Counted from the stretch's first letter, positions 1 through 9,650 are shown. The stretch is 64,000 nucleotides of DNA from Magnetospirillum sp. ME-1 (GCF_002105535.1 NZ_CP015848.1:2656624-2720623), one strand, 5' to 3'. Made by a program: numbers and translations. The notes: generated from the letters alone by a model not told the origin.

Positions 1-534
1 CCTGGCCAGGACCATGCGGGGCCCTTAAGAGCGGGCACATCTTTTCGGCGACCATGCCATCCCGGCTTCAAAACCGCCGGACGGCGGATGACCCGTCTCC
101 CGTCTCCTCCGCTTTCCCCTCCGACGACCATGGCCACCGCGGCGCGACAGCCGAAGCCGCCGGATCGCCCCCGCCGGCGGACCGGGTTTCGGCATGGACC
201 CGACCCGACCCGGCCCGCCTGTGCCCATGGCCTGAACGAATCGCCGCGTCCCCCGGCCCATCCACTGCCGCCTGACGCGTCCCCCCGCTTCCCAGGCCGC
301 CATTCCCGCCGTCCAACGCCCCCATCCGACCCCTCGGGTCACCACCCGAACTTGCCAGCGAAACGATTCGCGGTCCGCGAATTCGACTTCGAGTCCCCCT
401 GATCCGAACGTCTCGCCCCAGGGTTGTAATCTCGCCTCCCGGACCCGGACAATCCGCCGATTGCCCGTTGCGCCAAGTTATGGCACTCGGATGGTCCTTG
501 TCCCCGCAACGGGGATCCGGTCCGGGACTGCGTC
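1..534. other. No convincing gene; GC-rich upstream region
   Basis: I see no supportable gene in this stretch. Short frames are open on both strands, but they are low-complexity (Pro/Arg/Gly-rich), resemble no family I recognise and lack a good ribosome binding site. It probably contains the promoter of the gene starting at 535 and the end of an intergenic region reaching left of the window. I see no clear terminator or RNA gene. Confidence 0.5.
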
Positions 535-1623
535 ATGAAGATCCAAGGCAATTGCGTCGTCACCCTGCGCCTGAAGGCCACCAACCTCGAGGGCGAAGTC
601 GTCGAGTCACCGGCCGAGCCCGTCACCTATCTGCACGGCGGGCATGGCGGGCTCTTTCCCAGGCTGGAAGCGGCCCTGGATGGCAAGGCGGAGGGCGACA
701 GCGTCGAAATGACCCTGGAGCCCCGGGACGCATTCGGGGTCCATGACGCGGGGCTGGTCATGACCGTACCGCTCGACCAGGTGGAGCGGCCCCCCACGGT
801 GGGGGAGGTGCTGGAGCGCGATTATGGGGGAAGCTTGCTCCAATACCGGGTGGTCGCAATCCATGATCGGACTGTCGAGCTGGACGCCAACCATCCCCTG
901 GCCGGCATGATTCTGGTGTTTTCCGCCACGGTGCTGGCGGTGCGGCCGGCGACGCCCGAGGAGACCGCCGCCGAAGTCGCAGCCCTGGGCCGTGCCGCGC
1001 GGCAGTGGAAGGCACGGGAGGAATTCCACCGCCAGGCCAGGGACGAAGCGGAAGAACTGGCCGACGCGCAGGAACTGGCCGAAGCCGAAGCGGCGGGTCT
1101 GGTCGAGACCGCCTATGTGCCCCAGTTGGGGACCCGGTTCCGTTTCGTCTTCCGCTCGCAGACCCACAAGCTGTGCTGGCTGGCCCCCCTGTTCCTGTTG
1201 CCCGCGGTGGCGGCTTGGCTGGGCTATGGCGGCTGGGAAAAAACCTGCGCCGCCCTGGTGGTGCTGTGGTTCGCCTGGACCTTCCTTGCCCCGGCCGCCA
1301 TCGGCAAGGCGATCAAGCTGTGGGGCTATCGGTTCCTGTTCTTCGACTTCTCGCCCAACCTCAATCCCAGCCGGCTGGAACGCGGCATCGCCAACGGCGG
1401 CACGGCCCTTTCGGTTTTGGCGGTCGTGGCCTTTACCCTGGTCGCCTTGTTCAAGATCGAGCATCTGTCCGACCTGTTCACCATCATCGGCGTCGACTTG
1501 GCCTTGTTCTTCGCGATCGGCGTGCTGATGATGATCCTGCTGCCCTTCCTGGTGATGGTCCTCACCGCCTTCCGGGTCCGGCCGGTCATCGACAAGCAGC
1601 CCGCCGGTCACCCTGCGCCGTGA
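535..1623 (+). CDS. SlyD-like FKBP peptidyl-prolyl isomerase fused to a membrane domain
   Basis: This 362-residue protein starts at ATG. Residues 1-148 resemble SlyD: a YLHGGHG segment near 32-38, an 'LE.AL.G...GD' segment, an insert-in-flap region, and 'DANHPLAG' near 117-124 where SlyD has 'DGNHPLAG'. Residues 150-190 are charged and Ala/Glu-rich, probably a helical or coiled-coil linker. About four hydrophobic segments follow (near 213-230, 237-255, 289-308 and 315-345). Classical SlyD is a soluble chaperone with a His-rich metal-binding tail; that tail is absent and a membrane anchor replaces it. A membrane-tethered folding factor is the likely role, but this is inference. It stands alone, 74 bp upstream of comM. 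Confidence 0.75.
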   Translation: MKIQGNCVVTLRLKATNLEGEVVESPAEPVTYLHGGHGGLFPRLEAALDGKAEGDSVEMTLEPRDAFGVHDAGLVMTVPLDQVERPPTVGEVLERDYGGSLLQYRVVAIHDRTVELDANHPLAGMILVFSATVLAVRPATPEETAAEVAALGRAARQWKAREEFHRQARDEAEELADAQELAEAEAAGLVETAYVPQLGTRFRFVFRSQTHKLCWLAPLFLLPAVAAWLGYGGWEKTCAALVVLWFAWTFLAPAAIGKAIKLWGYRFLFFDFSPNLNPSRLERGIANGGTALSVLAVVAFTLVALFKIEHLSDLFTIIGVDLALFFAIGVLMMILLPFLVMVLTAFRVRPVIDKQPAGHPAP

Positions 1624-1697
1624 GCCCGCGAACGGGCATGGCAGCCATTGCATACAACGGGTATGATCCCCGCGCCGAATAGGGGAACCGCCTTTCC

Positions 1698-3212
1698 ATG
1701 ACCACCCGCACCGCTACCGTCGCTTTTTCCGGCATCGACTGCCTCGACATCGACGTCCAGGTGCAGGTGGCGGCCGGCATGCCGGCCTTCACCCTGGTGG
1801 GGCTGCCCGACAAGGCGGTGGGGGAAAGCCGCGAACGGGTGCGCGCCGCCTTCAATGCCATCGGCCTGGCCCTGCCGCCCAAGCGCATCACCGTCAACCT
1901 GGCGCCCGCCGACCTGCTGAAGGAAGGCAGCCATTTCGACCTGCCCATCGCACTGGGCCTCCTGGGCGCCATGGGGGTGATTCCCGCCGACGAGATCGCC
2001 GGCTACGTGGCCCTGGGCGAGCTGGGCCTGGACGGCTCCATCGCCCCTGTGGCCGGGGTGCTGCCCGCCGCCATCGCCGCCAATGCCAGCGAGCGCGGAC
2101 TGATCTGCCCGCTGTCCCAGGGCTCGGAAGCCGCCTGGGCCGGCGAGGTGGAGGTGCTGGCCGCGCCCTCCCTGCTGGGGCTGATCAATCATTTCAAGGG
2201 CAGCCAGATTCTGGCCCGCCCCGCGCCCAGGCGCATGGAGGACGACGGGGCCTGTCTCGACCTCAAGGACATCAAAGGCCAGGAATCGGCCAAACGCGCC
2301 CTGGAAGTGGCCGCCGCCGGCGCCCACAATCTGCTGATGATGGGTCCCCCCGGCTCGGGCAAGTCCATGCTGGCCGCCCGCCTGCCCGGCCTGCTGCCGC
2401 CGCTCGAGCCCGCCGAGGCGCTGGAGGTCAGCATGAACCACTCGGTGGCGGGCCAGCTGGCCGAGGGCCGCCTGCTCACCCGGCGGCCCTTCCGCGACCC
2501 CCATCATTCCGCCTCCGTGCCATCCCTGGTGGGCGGCGGCATGCGGGCACGGCCGGGCGAAGTGTCGCTGGCCCATAACGGCGTGTTGTTCCTGGACGAG
2601 CTGCCCGAATTCCAGCGTGGCGCCCTTGAGGCCCTGCGCCAGCCTTTGGAATCGGGCCGCGCCGTGGTGGCGCGGGCCAACGCCCATGTCACCTACCCCG
2701 CCCGCATCCAGCTGGTGGCGGCCATGAATCCCTGCCGCTGCGGCCATCTGGGCGACCCGGCGCTGGCCTGCTCCAAGGCGCCCAAATGCGGCCAGGACTA
2801 TCAGTCCAAGATCTCGGGCCCGCTGTTCGACCGCATCGACCTGCACGTGGAGGTTCCCGCCGTCAGCCCCGCCGATTTGTCCCTGCCGCCGCCCGCCGAG
2901 GGCTCGGCGGAGGTGGCGGCGCGGGTCGCCGCCGCCCGCGCCCTGCAGCTGGATCGCTACCGGGGCACGTCCATCCGCACCAATGCCGAGGCCGATGGGG
3001 AATTGCTGATGAAGATTGCCTCGCCCGACGAGGCCGGACGCCGTTTGCTCACCGAGGCGGCCGAGCGCATGCGCCTGTCGGCGCGCGGCTGGCACCGGGT
3101 GCTGCGCGTCGCCCGCACGCTGGCCGACCTCCAGGGCGCCGAGACGGTCGGGCGCCTGCAGGTGGCCGAGGCGCTGTCATACCGAAGGCTGATGCCCGGC
3201 CGCGCCGCTTGA
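1698..3212 (+). CDS. comM: ComM/YifB family AAA+ ATPase (Mg-chelatase-like)
   Basis: The 504-residue length is normal for the YifB/ComM family. An N-terminal domain typical of the family (residues 1-165, with 'GLPDKAV.ESRERV') precedes an Mg-chelatase-type AAA+ domain with Walker A GPPGSGKS at 216-223 and Walker B LFLDELPEF near 298-306. A C-terminal helical domain carries the 'LSARG.HR.LRVARTLADL' family motif. Family knowledge: ComM is a hexameric helicase that helps branch migration when transformed DNA is integrated. Its presence does not prove competence, because the family is widespread. Confidence 0.93.
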   Translation: MTTRTATVAFSGIDCLDIDVQVQVAAGMPAFTLVGLPDKAVGESRERVRAAFNAIGLALPPKRITVNLAPADLLKEGSHFDLPIALGLLGAMGVIPADEIAGYVALGELGLDGSIAPVAGVLPAAIAANASERGLICPLSQGSEAAWAGEVEVLAAPSLLGLINHFKGSQILARPAPRRMEDDGACLDLKDIKGQESAKRALEVAAAGAHNLLMMGPPGSGKSMLAARLPGLLPPLEPAEALEVSMNHSVAGQLAEGRLLTRRPFRDPHHSASVPSLVGGGMRARPGEVSLAHNGVLFLDELPEFQRGALEALRQPLESGRAVVARANAHVTYPARIQLVAAMNPCRCGHLGDPALACSKAPKCGQDYQSKISGPLFDRIDLHVEVPAVSPADLSLPPPAEGSAEVAARVAAARALQLDRYRGTSIRTNAEADGELLMKIASPDEAGRRLLTEAAERMRLSARGWHRVLRVARTLADLQGAETVGRLQVAEALSYRRLMPGRAA

Positions 3213-3304
3213 GTCCTATCGCCCTATGACCTCTGTGGGCATTGCGCCTTTTGCGTGCCCGGCCCCATGCTCCAACAGCCGGTGAGAAATGGGGTCAAGA
3301 CCCG

Positions 3305-3979
3305 ATGACTATCTCCGCACCGATCAAGGGCTGTGGTTCGGCCACGGATAAGCGGCGTTGCCATGACATGGCGATGATCGTCACCGACGTGATCTTGACC
3401 CTGGCCCGCGAAAAGGCCGAGGACGGCAAGGTCGGCCTGCACGACCTTGAACGCATCGCCACCCTGATCAGCGGCGGCAGCATGGTGCTGGACGCCGCCT
3501 ATATCCGCCAGGAAGAAGGCTGCCGCAAGCTCCACCAGATGCCCAAGGGCAATGTGGGGGCGCGCTCCAATCCCTTCCACCGCCTGATGGTGCGGCCCTT
3601 CGAGCACCTGCTGGCCGGCGACGGCATGGTGCTGCAGCGCGGCTATCTGCCCCATTACTTCGAGTTCCTGGAACACGCCCTGGAAAAGCGTTTCGAGGCC
3701 TTCGAGCGTCATTGCCGCACCATCATCCAGGCGCTGATGGTCATCCACGGCAACAACCTGACCTGGGACCAGTTCTATGCCGACAGCCGCACCGTCAAGA
3801 CCCTGCAGGGCGCGCTCAAGCTGCTGCGCGTCTACATGGACGGGCCGGAAGGCCAGCGGGTCTGGCACGCCTGCATGATGCGGCCCCTGGGCGATTTACC
3901 CCAGCCGGCGGTCGGCCAGGTCAACTACATCCGCCAGGTCCTGCTGGAAACCGCCCGCGGGCTGGAAGCGGCGGAATAG
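3305..3979 (+). CDS. Conserved hypothetical protein
   Basis: I do not recognise a named family. From the ATG at 3305 the product is 224 residues; an in-frame ATG at 3368 would give 203, and neither has a strong ribosome binding site. The protein is helix-rich and soluble, with no signal peptide, membrane segment or obvious catalytic motif. Coding character is clear: strong third-position GC, and no comparably convincing gene on the other strand. It stands alone between comM and the convergent HIT/his operon. The opening residues after 3305 are poorly structured, so the start is uncertain. Confidence 0.7.
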   Translation: MTISAPIKGCGSATDKRRCHDMAMIVTDVILTLAREKAEDGKVGLHDLERIATLISGGSMVLDAAYIRQEEGCRKLHQMPKGNVGARSNPFHRLMVRPFEHLLAGDGMVLQRGYLPHYFEFLEHALEKRFEAFERHCRTIIQALMVIHGNNLTWDQFYADSRTVKTLQGALKLLRVYMDGPEGQRVWHACMMRPLGDLPQPAVGQVNYIRQVLLETARGLEAAE

Positions 3980-4079
3980 GTTCGGACAATAGCGGGCTGC
4001 CGCCCGTACCCGCTCGGGGCCGGGTGCCCCGAACCCCATTCATTTCATTCAGAAAACAAAAACAGGGTTGGGGTCGGCC
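3980..4079. repeat. Intergenic GC-rich palindromic region between convergent genes
   Basis: This gap contains GC-rich inverted repeats, including 'agcgggctgccgcccgt' and a ggggc...gcccc pair. They resemble the intergenic palindromic elements near 13393, 18152 and 18982, though less closely. Its place between two convergent genes makes it a likely bidirectional termination region. I see no T-run strong enough to name a single terminator. Confidence 0.4.
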
Positions 4080-4448
4080 CTACGCCCCGGTCTTGGGCAG
4101 CATGTGGCCGAGCTTGCGGCCGCCGAAGATGTGGATGTGCAGGTGCGGCACTTCCTGGTGGCCGTTCTCGCCGATATTGCTGAGCATGCGCCAGCCGTCA
4201 TTGGTGACCCCGGCCATCTCCGCCACCTTGCCCACGGCGCGCACCAGACCGGCGATCTCGGCGTCGGTGGCCCGGGCCGAGAAATCGTTCATGGAGACAT
4301 AGGCGCCCTTGGGAATCACCAGGATATGGACGGGGGCCTGGGGGTTGATGTCATGGAAGGCCAGGGTGTACTCGTCTTCGTGCACCTTCTTGCAGGGGAT
4401 TTCACCCCGGAGAATACGGGCGAAGATGTTGTTGGAATCGTAGGCCAT
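4080..4448 (-). CDS. HIT family nucleotide-binding hydrolase (HinT-like)
   Basis: The ATG at 4448 gives 122 residues. The histidine triad HLHIHIF is at 102-108, and 'NIFARILRGEIPC' near the N terminus and 'HILVIPK' at 41-47 are typical of HinT-type proteins. Family members hydrolyse purine nucleoside phosphoramidates. It is the last gene of the minus-strand his operon, 23 bp after hisE, an arrangement frequent in alphaproteobacteria. A longer open frame continues upstream, but the ATG at 4448 is preceded by an AGAGAG-rich ribosome binding site and matches family N termini. Confidence 0.9.
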   Translation of the reverse strand: MAYDSNNIFARILRGEIPCKKVHEDEYTLAFHDINPQAPVHILVIPKGAYVSMNDFSARATDAEIAGLVRAVGKVAEMAGVTNDGWRMLSNIGENGHQEVPHLHIHIFGGRKLGHMLPKTGA

Positions 4449-4471
4449 CTCTCTCTCCCGTGCAGGATTGG

Positions 4472-4801
4472 TCACTTCTTGGCGCGCGACTTCTTCTCGT
4501 CGATGCCCGACGTGCCGGTGCGCCGGGCCAACTCGGCCCACACCTTGGCCGGCTCGACGCCGCAATCGGCCCACAGCACCAGCAGGTGATACAGCGTGTC
4601 GGCGCTTTCGCCCACCAGCTGCTCCTTGCCCTCGGACAGGGCGGCGACCACGGTTTCCACCGCTTCCTCGCCGAATTTCTGGGCGATCTTGCCGCGCCCG
4701 CGGGCGAACAGCTTGGCGGTATAGGACTTGTCGGGATCGGTGCCCTTGCGGCTGGCGATCACCGTGTACAGTTCCTCGAGAATTTTGCTGTCCTGGGCCA
4801 A
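4472..4801 (-). CDS. hisE: Phosphoribosyl-ATP pyrophosphatase HisE
   Basis: The 109-residue protein has the expected HisE length, with 'KFGEEAVETVVAA' and 'ESADTLYHLLVLW', which carry the metal-binding Glu/Asp residues of the MazG-like all-alpha fold. It hydrolyses phosphoribosyl-ATP to phosphoribosyl-AMP, the second step of histidine synthesis, in the cytoplasm. It is a stand-alone HisE; the HisI cyclohydrolase is not in this window. It lies 86 bp downstream of hisF in the same operon. The Lys-rich tail is unremarkable. Confidence 0.95.
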   Translation of the reverse strand: MAQDSKILEELYTVIASRKGTDPDKSYTAKLFARGRGKIAQKFGEEAVETVVAALSEGKEQLVGESADTLYHLLVLWADCGVEPAKVWAELARRTGTSGIDEKKSRAKK

Positions 4802-4887
4802 CGCACCCTCTCTTTAAACTAGATCCAGACCGTCATCTTTCCCCAACGCCCCCTGCCTAACAGATGGCGGCAAGGCTGTCACCCCCC

Positions 4888-5646
4888 TCAGGGGCGGACG
4901 GGAATTCCGGCGGCGCGCATGTGGGCCTTGGCCTGGGCGATGGTATAGGTGCCGAAATGGAAGATGGAGGCGGCCAGCACGGCGGTGGCGTGGCCGTCGC
5001 GGATACCGTCCACCAGATGGTCGAGATTGCCCACGCCGCCCGAGGCGATCACCGGCACGGTGACGGCGTCGGCCACGGCGCGGGTCAGCGGGATGTTGAA
5101 ACCCTGCTTGGTGCCGTCGCGATCCATGGAGGTGAGCAGGATCTCGCCCGCCCCGTATTCGGTCATGCGCTTCGCCCATTCCACCGCGTCGATGCCGGTG
5201 GGATTGCGGCCGCCATGGGTGAAGATCTCGAACTTGCCGGGAGCGACCTGCTTGGCGTCGATGGCCACGACGATGCACTGGCTGCCGAACTTCTCGGCGG
5301 CTTCGCGCACGAATTCCGGACGATGCACGGCCGCCGTGTTGATGGAGACCTTGTCGGCCCCGGCCAGCAGCAGCTTGCGGATGTCGTCGTTGACCCGCAC
5401 GCCGCCGCCCACCGTCAGCGGCATGAAGCATTGCTCCGCCGTACGGCGCACCACGTCGTAGATGGTGTCGCGGTTCTCGTGGCTGGCGGTGATGTCGAGG
5501 AAGGTCAGCTCGTCGGCGCCGGCCCGGTCATAGAGCTTGGCCTGCTCGACGGGGTCCCCGGCGTCGATCAGGTCGACGAAGTTGACCCCCTTGACCACGC
5601 GGCCGTCCTTGACATCCAGGCAGGGGATGATGCGCATCTTGAGCAT
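4888..5646 (-). CDS. hisF: Imidazole glycerol phosphate synthase cyclase subunit HisF
   Basis: At 252 residues with a (beta/alpha)8 fold, the protein begins '[15 protein letters not shown]' with catalytic Asp11, has the second catalytic Asp in 'VVAIDAKQV', and phosphate-binding loops 'GGGVR' and 'ASGGVG'. It uses ammonia delivered by HisH to form imidazole glycerol phosphate and AICAR. It starts 4 bp after the hisA stop, so hisB-H-A-F are tightly coupled. Nothing is missing. Confidence 0.97.
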   Translation of the reverse strand: MLKMRIIPCLDVKDGRVVKGVNFVDLIDAGDPVEQAKLYDRAGADELTFLDITASHENRDTIYDVVRRTAEQCFMPLTVGGGVRVNDDIRKLLLAGADKVSINTAAVHRPEFVREAAEKFGSQCIVVAIDAKQVAPGKFEIFTHGGRNPTGIDAVEWAKRMTEYGAGEILLTSMDRDGTKQGFNIPLTRAVADAVTVPVIASGGVGNLDHLVDGIRDGHATAVLAASIFHFGTYTIAQAKAHMRAAGIPVRP

Positions 5647-5650
5647 GGGC

Positions 5651-6370
5651 TCAGGCCTTCAACAGCGCGATGGCCTGGGCCACGTCGATGCGCCCGTCAT
5701 AGATGGCGCGGCCCGAGATGACGCCTTCCAGCTTGGGGTAAGCCTTCAGCGCCTTCAGGTCGTCCAGGCTCGACACGCCGCCCGAGGCGATCACCGGAAT
5801 GGAGATGGCATCGGCCAGCGCCACTGTCGCCGCCACGTTGGGGCCGGCCAGCACGCCGTCGCGGTCGATGTCGGTGTAGATCAGGGCGGCGACGCCGCAA
5901 TCCTCGAACTTCCGCGCCAGCTCCAGCACGGTGAGGTCCGAGGTCTCGGCCCAACCTTCCACCGCCACCTTGCCGCCCTTGGCGTCGATGCCCACCGCCA
6001 CCCGCCCGGGAAAGCGCTTGCAGGCCTCCTTGACCAGGGCGGGGTTCTTCAGCGCCACGGTACCCAGGATCACCCGGCGGATGCCGCGCGCCAGCCAATC
6101 CTCGATGGTGGCCATCTCGCGGATGCCCCCGCCCAACTGGACCGGAACCGTAACGGATTTGAGGATGCTGTCCACCGCTTGCCCGTTGACCGGCTTGCCG
6201 GCGAAGGCGCCGTTGAGATCGACCACGTGAATCCACTCGGCTCCGGCGGCGGCGAAATCGCGGGCCTGGGCGCCGGGATCGGTGTTGAACACCGTGGAGT
6301 CCTCCATCAGGCCCAGTTTGAGCCGAACGCAGGCGCCGTCCTTGAGGTCGATGGCGGGGAACAGGAACAT
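5651..6370 (-). CDS. hisA: ProFAR isomerase HisA
   Basis: The ATG at 6370 gives 239 residues, starting '[12 protein letters not shown]' with catalytic Asp8. Phosphate-binding 'LGGGIR' and 'ASGGVSS' motifs and 'YTDIDRDG' carry the second acid. It isomerises ProFAR to PRFAR in histidine synthesis. The frame is open further upstream through hisH, but homology begins at this Met, 2 bp after the hisH stop. Confidence 0.96.
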   Translation of the reverse strand: MFLFPAIDLKDGACVRLKLGLMEDSTVFNTDPGAQARDFAAAGAEWIHVVDLNGAFAGKPVNGQAVDSILKSVTVPVQLGGGIREMATIEDWLARGIRRVILGTVALKNPALVKEACKRFPGRVAVGIDAKGGKVAVEGWAETSDLTVLELARKFEDCGVAALIYTDIDRDGVLAGPNVAATVALADAISIPVIASGGVSSLDDLKALKAYPKLEGVISGRAIYDGRIDVAQAIALLKA

Positions 6371-6372
6371 CT

Positions 6373-7023
6373 TTAAGGAGTCCACGTCAGGAAGTTGGAA
6401 ATCACCTTGAGCCCCGTATTCTGGGACTTCTCGGGATGGAACTGGGTGCCGACCATGTTGTCGCGGCCCACCACGGCGGTGACCGGGCCGCCATACTCCA
6501 CATGGGCGAGGCAATGGGCGGGATTGGCCGGCACGAACTTGTAGGAATGGACGAAATAGGCGTGGGCCTCGGAATCCAGCCCGGCCAGCAGCGGATGGGA
6601 CAGCCCGTCGGGCACCAGCTGGTTCCAGCCCATGTGCGGCACCTTGAGCCCCTGGTCCTCGACGCCCAGCGGCACCACCTCGCCGGCCACCCAGCCCAGC
6701 CCGGCATGCATGCCGTGCTCGCGGCCGATACTGGCCATCAGCTGCATGCCGACGCAGATGCCGAAGAACGGCACGCCGCGCGCCAGCACCCGCTCGGTCA
6801 GGGTCTCGGCCATGCCGGGCAGATCCATCAGGCCGGCGCGGCAATCGGCGAAGGCGCCGACGCCGGGCAGCACGATGCGCGAAGCACCCGCCACCACCTT
6901 GGGGTCGTTGGTGACCGCCACGGCAAGGTCCAGGCTGGCCTCGGCCACCACCCGCTCGAACGCCTTGGCGGCCGAGCGCAGATTGCCCGAGCCGTAATCG
7001 ATGATGGCGACGGTGCCGGTCAC
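6373..7023 (-). CDS. hisH: Imidazole glycerol phosphate synthase glutaminase subunit HisH
   Basis: Translation starts at GTG (7021-7023), whose bases overlap the hisB stop in a GTGA junction, giving 216 residues. It is a class I glutamine amidotransferase: 'IIDYGSGNL' at 7-15, nucleophile Cys90 in 'GICVGMQ', and the His/Glu pair in 'HPEKSQ' near the C terminus. It supplies ammonia to HisF. The GTG overlap implies translational coupling to hisB. Confidence 0.95.
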   Translation of the reverse strand: MTGTVAIIDYGSGNLRSAAKAFERVVAEASLDLAVAVTNDPKVVAGASRIVLPGVGAFADCRAGLMDLPGMAETLTERVLARGVPFFGICVGMQLMASIGREHGMHAGLGWVAGEVVPLGVEDQGLKVPHMGWNQLVPDGLSHPLLAGLDSEAHAYFVHSYKFVPANPAHCLAHVEYGGPVTAVVGRDNMVGTQFHPEKSQNTGLKVISNFLTWTP

Positions 7024-7619
7024 AGCGATCCCCCGAGGGTGCCCTTGGTCGAGGGCACGGCATCGGCCTTGCGCGGGTCGATCTCGGTGGCGGCGCGAAG
7101 GGCGCGGGCCAGGGCCTTGAAGCAGCTTTCCACGATGTGGTGATCGTTGTCGCCGTACAGGCTTTCCACATGCAGGGTGGCGCCCGCCGCTTGGGCGAAG
7201 GCCTGGAACCACTCCTTGAACAGCTCGGTGTCCATGGTGCCCAGCTTGTCGCGGCCGAACGTCACCTTCCAGATCAGGTAGGGGCGGTTGGACAGGTCCA
7301 GCGCCACGCGGGTCAGGGCCTCGTCCATGGGAACATAGGCCGAGCCGTAGCGGGCGATGCCCTTACGGTCGCCCAGCGCCTGGTTCACCGCCTGGCCGAT
7401 GGCGATTCCCACGTCCTCGGTGGTGTGGTGGGCGTCGATGTGCAGATCGCCCTTGGCCTCCACCTCGAGGTCCATCAGTGAGTGCCGGGACAATTGCTCC
7501 AGCATGTGGTCGAGAAAACCCACCCCGGTGTTGACGGCGTACTTGCCGCTGCCGTCCAGATCGACGGCGACCTTGATGCTGGTCTCGGTGGTGTTGCGCG
7601 TGATGGCAGCCTTGCGCAT
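7020..7619 (-). CDS. hisB: Imidazoleglycerol-phosphate dehydratase HisB
   Basis: The chosen ATG at 7617-7619 gives 199 residues and is preceded by GGAGGG at good spacing; an in-frame ATG four codons upstream (7631) is less likely. Both Mn-binding motifs are present: '[10 protein letters not shown]' and '[10 protein letters not shown]', plus C-terminal '[13 protein letters not shown]'. It dehydrates imidazole glycerol phosphate to imidazole acetol phosphate. It is the first gene of the minus-strand his operon; the operon promoter should lie in 7632-7797, shared with the divergent lipoprotein operon. It is the monofunctional type, without the phosphatase domain. Confidence 0.95.
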   Translation of the reverse strand: MRKAAITRNTTETSIKVAVDLDGSGKYAVNTGVGFLDHMLEQLSRHSLMDLEVEAKGDLHIDAHHTTEDVGIAIGQAVNQALGDRKGIARYGSAYVPMDEALTRVALDLSNRPYLIWKVTFGRDKLGTMDTELFKEWFQAFAQAAGATLHVESLYGDNDHHIVESCFKALARALRAATEIDPRKADAVPSTKGTLGGSL

Positions 7620-7797
7620 GGGGCCCTCCATAATCTGCCCCGTTTAGTATCAGGAATACGCGCCCTATGCCAGTCCGAGCCGCTGCAAGCAATGGAAGCG
7701 CCGCATTCCTATAACTTCCGCTCCGGATTGCGACATGCCCGTATCACCTGTATGGTGCATGCACTCGTTCTTTCGATCGGATGCAGGGGGCACCGCC

Positions 7798-8778
7798 ATG
7801 AAACTGGGTTACTGTTTGACCGCCGCCGTGATGGCGTCGGTGCTGGGGGCTTGCGCATCGCCCAATTACCCGCCTGAAGCCAAGGATGCGCCGGTGGCGC
7901 CGGCTGTTCAGCGCCAGGCGCAGCAGGCGGCCATGCAACCGGTGGAAAGCACCAAGATCCTGAAGCGCAAGATCGCCATCGGCCGCTTCAGCAACGAGAC
8001 CCGCTACGGCCGCACCTTCGTGCGCAGCGAGAGCGGCGATCCCCTGGGCAAGCAGACCTCGGACATGCTGGCGTCGCGGCTGGTGGAATCGGGCGCCTTC
8101 CTGGTGTTCGAGCGTCCCGACCTGGACAAGCTGGTCAAGGAACAGGCCCTGACCGGCAATTCGGGGGCCGACATCGTCGGCGTCGATAGCCTGATCCTCG
8201 GCTCGCTGACCGAATTCGGCCGCTCCACCGTGACCCGCGGCGGATTCCTCAGTTCGTCCAAGATGCAGAAGGTGGACGCCAAGGTGGAGATCCGGCTGGC
8301 CGATCCCAAGACCGGGCACGTGTTCTTCTCCGCCTCCGGGCGCGGCAGCGCGACGTCGGAAGCGGGCGACGTGATGGGCTTCGGATCCAATGCCGATTAC
8401 GACGGCAGCCTCAACGACAAGGCCATCGGCGCGGCCGTCTCCGACGTGATGAATTCCCTGGTGGTCAAGCTGAAGGAGCGTCCCTGGCGCACCGACATCC
8501 TCAAGGTCGAGGGCTCGCGCCTTTATATCAGCGGCGGTGCCCGCCAGGGTCTCAAGGTCGGCGACGTGCTGACCGTCATGCGCCCCGGCGACAAGGTGAA
8601 GAGCGGCCAGTCGGGCTTCAACATCTCCCTGCCCTCCGCCGAGATCGCCACCGTCAAGGTCGTCGCCCAGTTCGGTGAAAGCGACACCGACGAGGGTTCG
8701 GTGGCCGAGCTGGTGTCGGGGTCCCTGGCCGGCCAGCCGGTCACTTCGCTCTACATCGCCGAACGCAAGGGGAGCTGA
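7798..8778 (+). CDS. CsgG-family lipoprotein
   Basis: From the ATG at 7798 the protein has 326 residues with a lipoprotein signal ending 'VLGAC' (lipid-modified Cys19). The body resembles CsgG/curli-assembly outer-membrane components ('IAIGRFSNETRYG', 'LASRLVESGAFLVFERPDL', 'DSLILGSLTEFGRST'). A C-terminal region near 250-325 looks like a small beta domain ('RLYISGGARQGLKVGDVLTVMR'). It heads an operon of four small lipoproteins, the next beginning 3 bp after its stop. No other curli gene is nearby, so a role in outer-membrane assembly or secretion is more cautious than calling it curli. Confidence 0.85.
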   Translation: MKLGYCLTAAVMASVLGACASPNYPPEAKDAPVAPAVQRQAQQAAMQPVESTKILKRKIAIGRFSNETRYGRTFVRSESGDPLGKQTSDMLASRLVESGAFLVFERPDLDKLVKEQALTGNSGADIVGVDSLILGSLTEFGRSTVTRGGFLSSSKMQKVDAKVEIRLADPKTGHVFFSASGRGSATSEAGDVMGFGSNADYDGSLNDKAIGAAVSDVMNSLVVKLKERPWRTDILKVEGSRLYISGGARQGLKVGDVLTVMRPGDKVKSGQSGFNISLPSAEIATVKVVAQFGESDTDEGSVAELVSGSLAGQPVTSLYIAERKGS

Positions 8779-8781
8779 GCC

Positions 8782-9108
8782 ATGCGTCGCATCCTTGTCC
8801 TCGCCGCCCTTGCCGCCCTTGCCGCCTGCGTCAGCCCACCGGCCGAATCCGTCGGCAACGTGGACGACAGGCCCGCCCTGATGGTGGCCAACGCCGCTCC
8901 CGGTTCCCGCCTGTTCGTCGATGGACTCGATCTGGGCCCGGTGGGCAACGGCCCCATGGCGGCCGATGCCGACCGGCCCGTCCTGCTTGAACCCGGCACC
9001 CATCTGGTCAAGGTGGTCGGACCCTCGGGCGGCAGCTATTCCGAAAAGGTTTTCGTCAGTGGCCGCGGCACCCGCACGCTGACCGTCCCGCCGGGAGCCG
9101 CGCCATGA
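8782..9108 (+). CDS. Small PEGA-like lipoprotein
   Basis: This 108-residue protein has a clear lipoprotein signal (Cys16 in 'LAALAAC'). The mature part, 'GSRLFVDGLDLGPV' ... 'LEPGTHLVKVVGPSG', has the pattern of a PEGA-type beta-sandwich repeat. Its stop overlaps the next start (ATGA at 9105-9108). It is an extra gene inserted between the CsgG-like and DUF4810 genes, which in other bacteria usually lie next to each other. Function is unknown; a periplasmic or outer-membrane accessory is likely. Confidence 0.75.
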   Translation: MRRILVLAALAALAACVSPPAESVGNVDDRPALMVANAAPGSRLFVDGLDLGPVGNGPMAADADRPVLLEPGTHLVKVVGPSGGSYSEKVFVSGRGTRTLTVPPGAAP

Positions 9109-9650
9109 AATCGGCCAACATCCTTGCCGCCCTGGCGCTGATGACCGGCCTTGCCGCCTGCGCTCCGCAGCAGGACATCTTCGTCTGGGGCACCTACGAC
9201 CAGTCCCTGCTGGATTTCTACGAGGATTCCGCCAACGGCGACAAGCTGGTCGCCGAGCTCGAGCGTCTGGCCATCTCCTACGAGGATTCCGCCGTTCCCG
9301 AACTGGGCGAGGTACTGACCCGCGCCTCGTCGGAGGATCGCGACACCCGCCGCAAGGCCCTGGTGGAAGCGGTGGGCGCCTTCAAGCCCATGGAGATGGG
9401 CAAGGCCAGGCTGGCCCCCGGCCTGACCGCCGAGTTGGGCTACCTCTACATGCAGGCCGGTGCGCCGGAAAAGGCCATCGCCCTGTTCAAGCGGGAAAAG
9501 CGCACCTGGCCGGAATCCGCCTACTTCATGGATGTGATGATCCGCGTCGCCGAAGGACCGAAAAAGGACGCGGCCGGCGAATCCAAGGTGATCGAGGCCG
9601 AGGCCGCCCGCCTGCGGGCCGCCGAACAGGCCAGGGAGAAGAAGAAATGA
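9105..9650 (+). CDS. DUF4810 lipoprotein
   Basis: The 181-residue lipoprotein has its lipobox ending 'GLAAC' (Cys19). '[16 protein letters not shown]' just after the signal and a helical, TPR-like body ending '[24 protein letters not shown]' fit DUF4810. The charged tail ends in Lys residues. It overlaps both neighbours by ATGA and always travels with CsgG-like and DUF799 lipoproteins in this gene set, as in the Neisseria GNA1162 locus. Molecular role unknown. Confidence 0.85.
   Translation: MKSANILAALALMTGLAACAPQQDIFVWGTYDQSLLDFYEDSANGDKLVAELERLAISYEDSAVPELGEVLTRASSEDRDTRRKALVEAVGAFKPMEMGKARLAPGLTAELGYLYMQAGAPEKAIALFKREKRTWPESAYFMDVMIRVAEGPKKDAAGESKVIEAEAARLRAAEQAREKKK

Noticed and set aside
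607-1653. Long open frame antisense to the SlyD-like gene
   Set aside because: It is a Gln/Gly/His-rich frame opposite a gene with clear domain homology; this is a codon-bias shadow of GC-rich DNA.
1608-3095. 495-codon frame antisense to comM
   Set aside because: Low-complexity composition and no homology, while comM on the plus strand is unambiguous.
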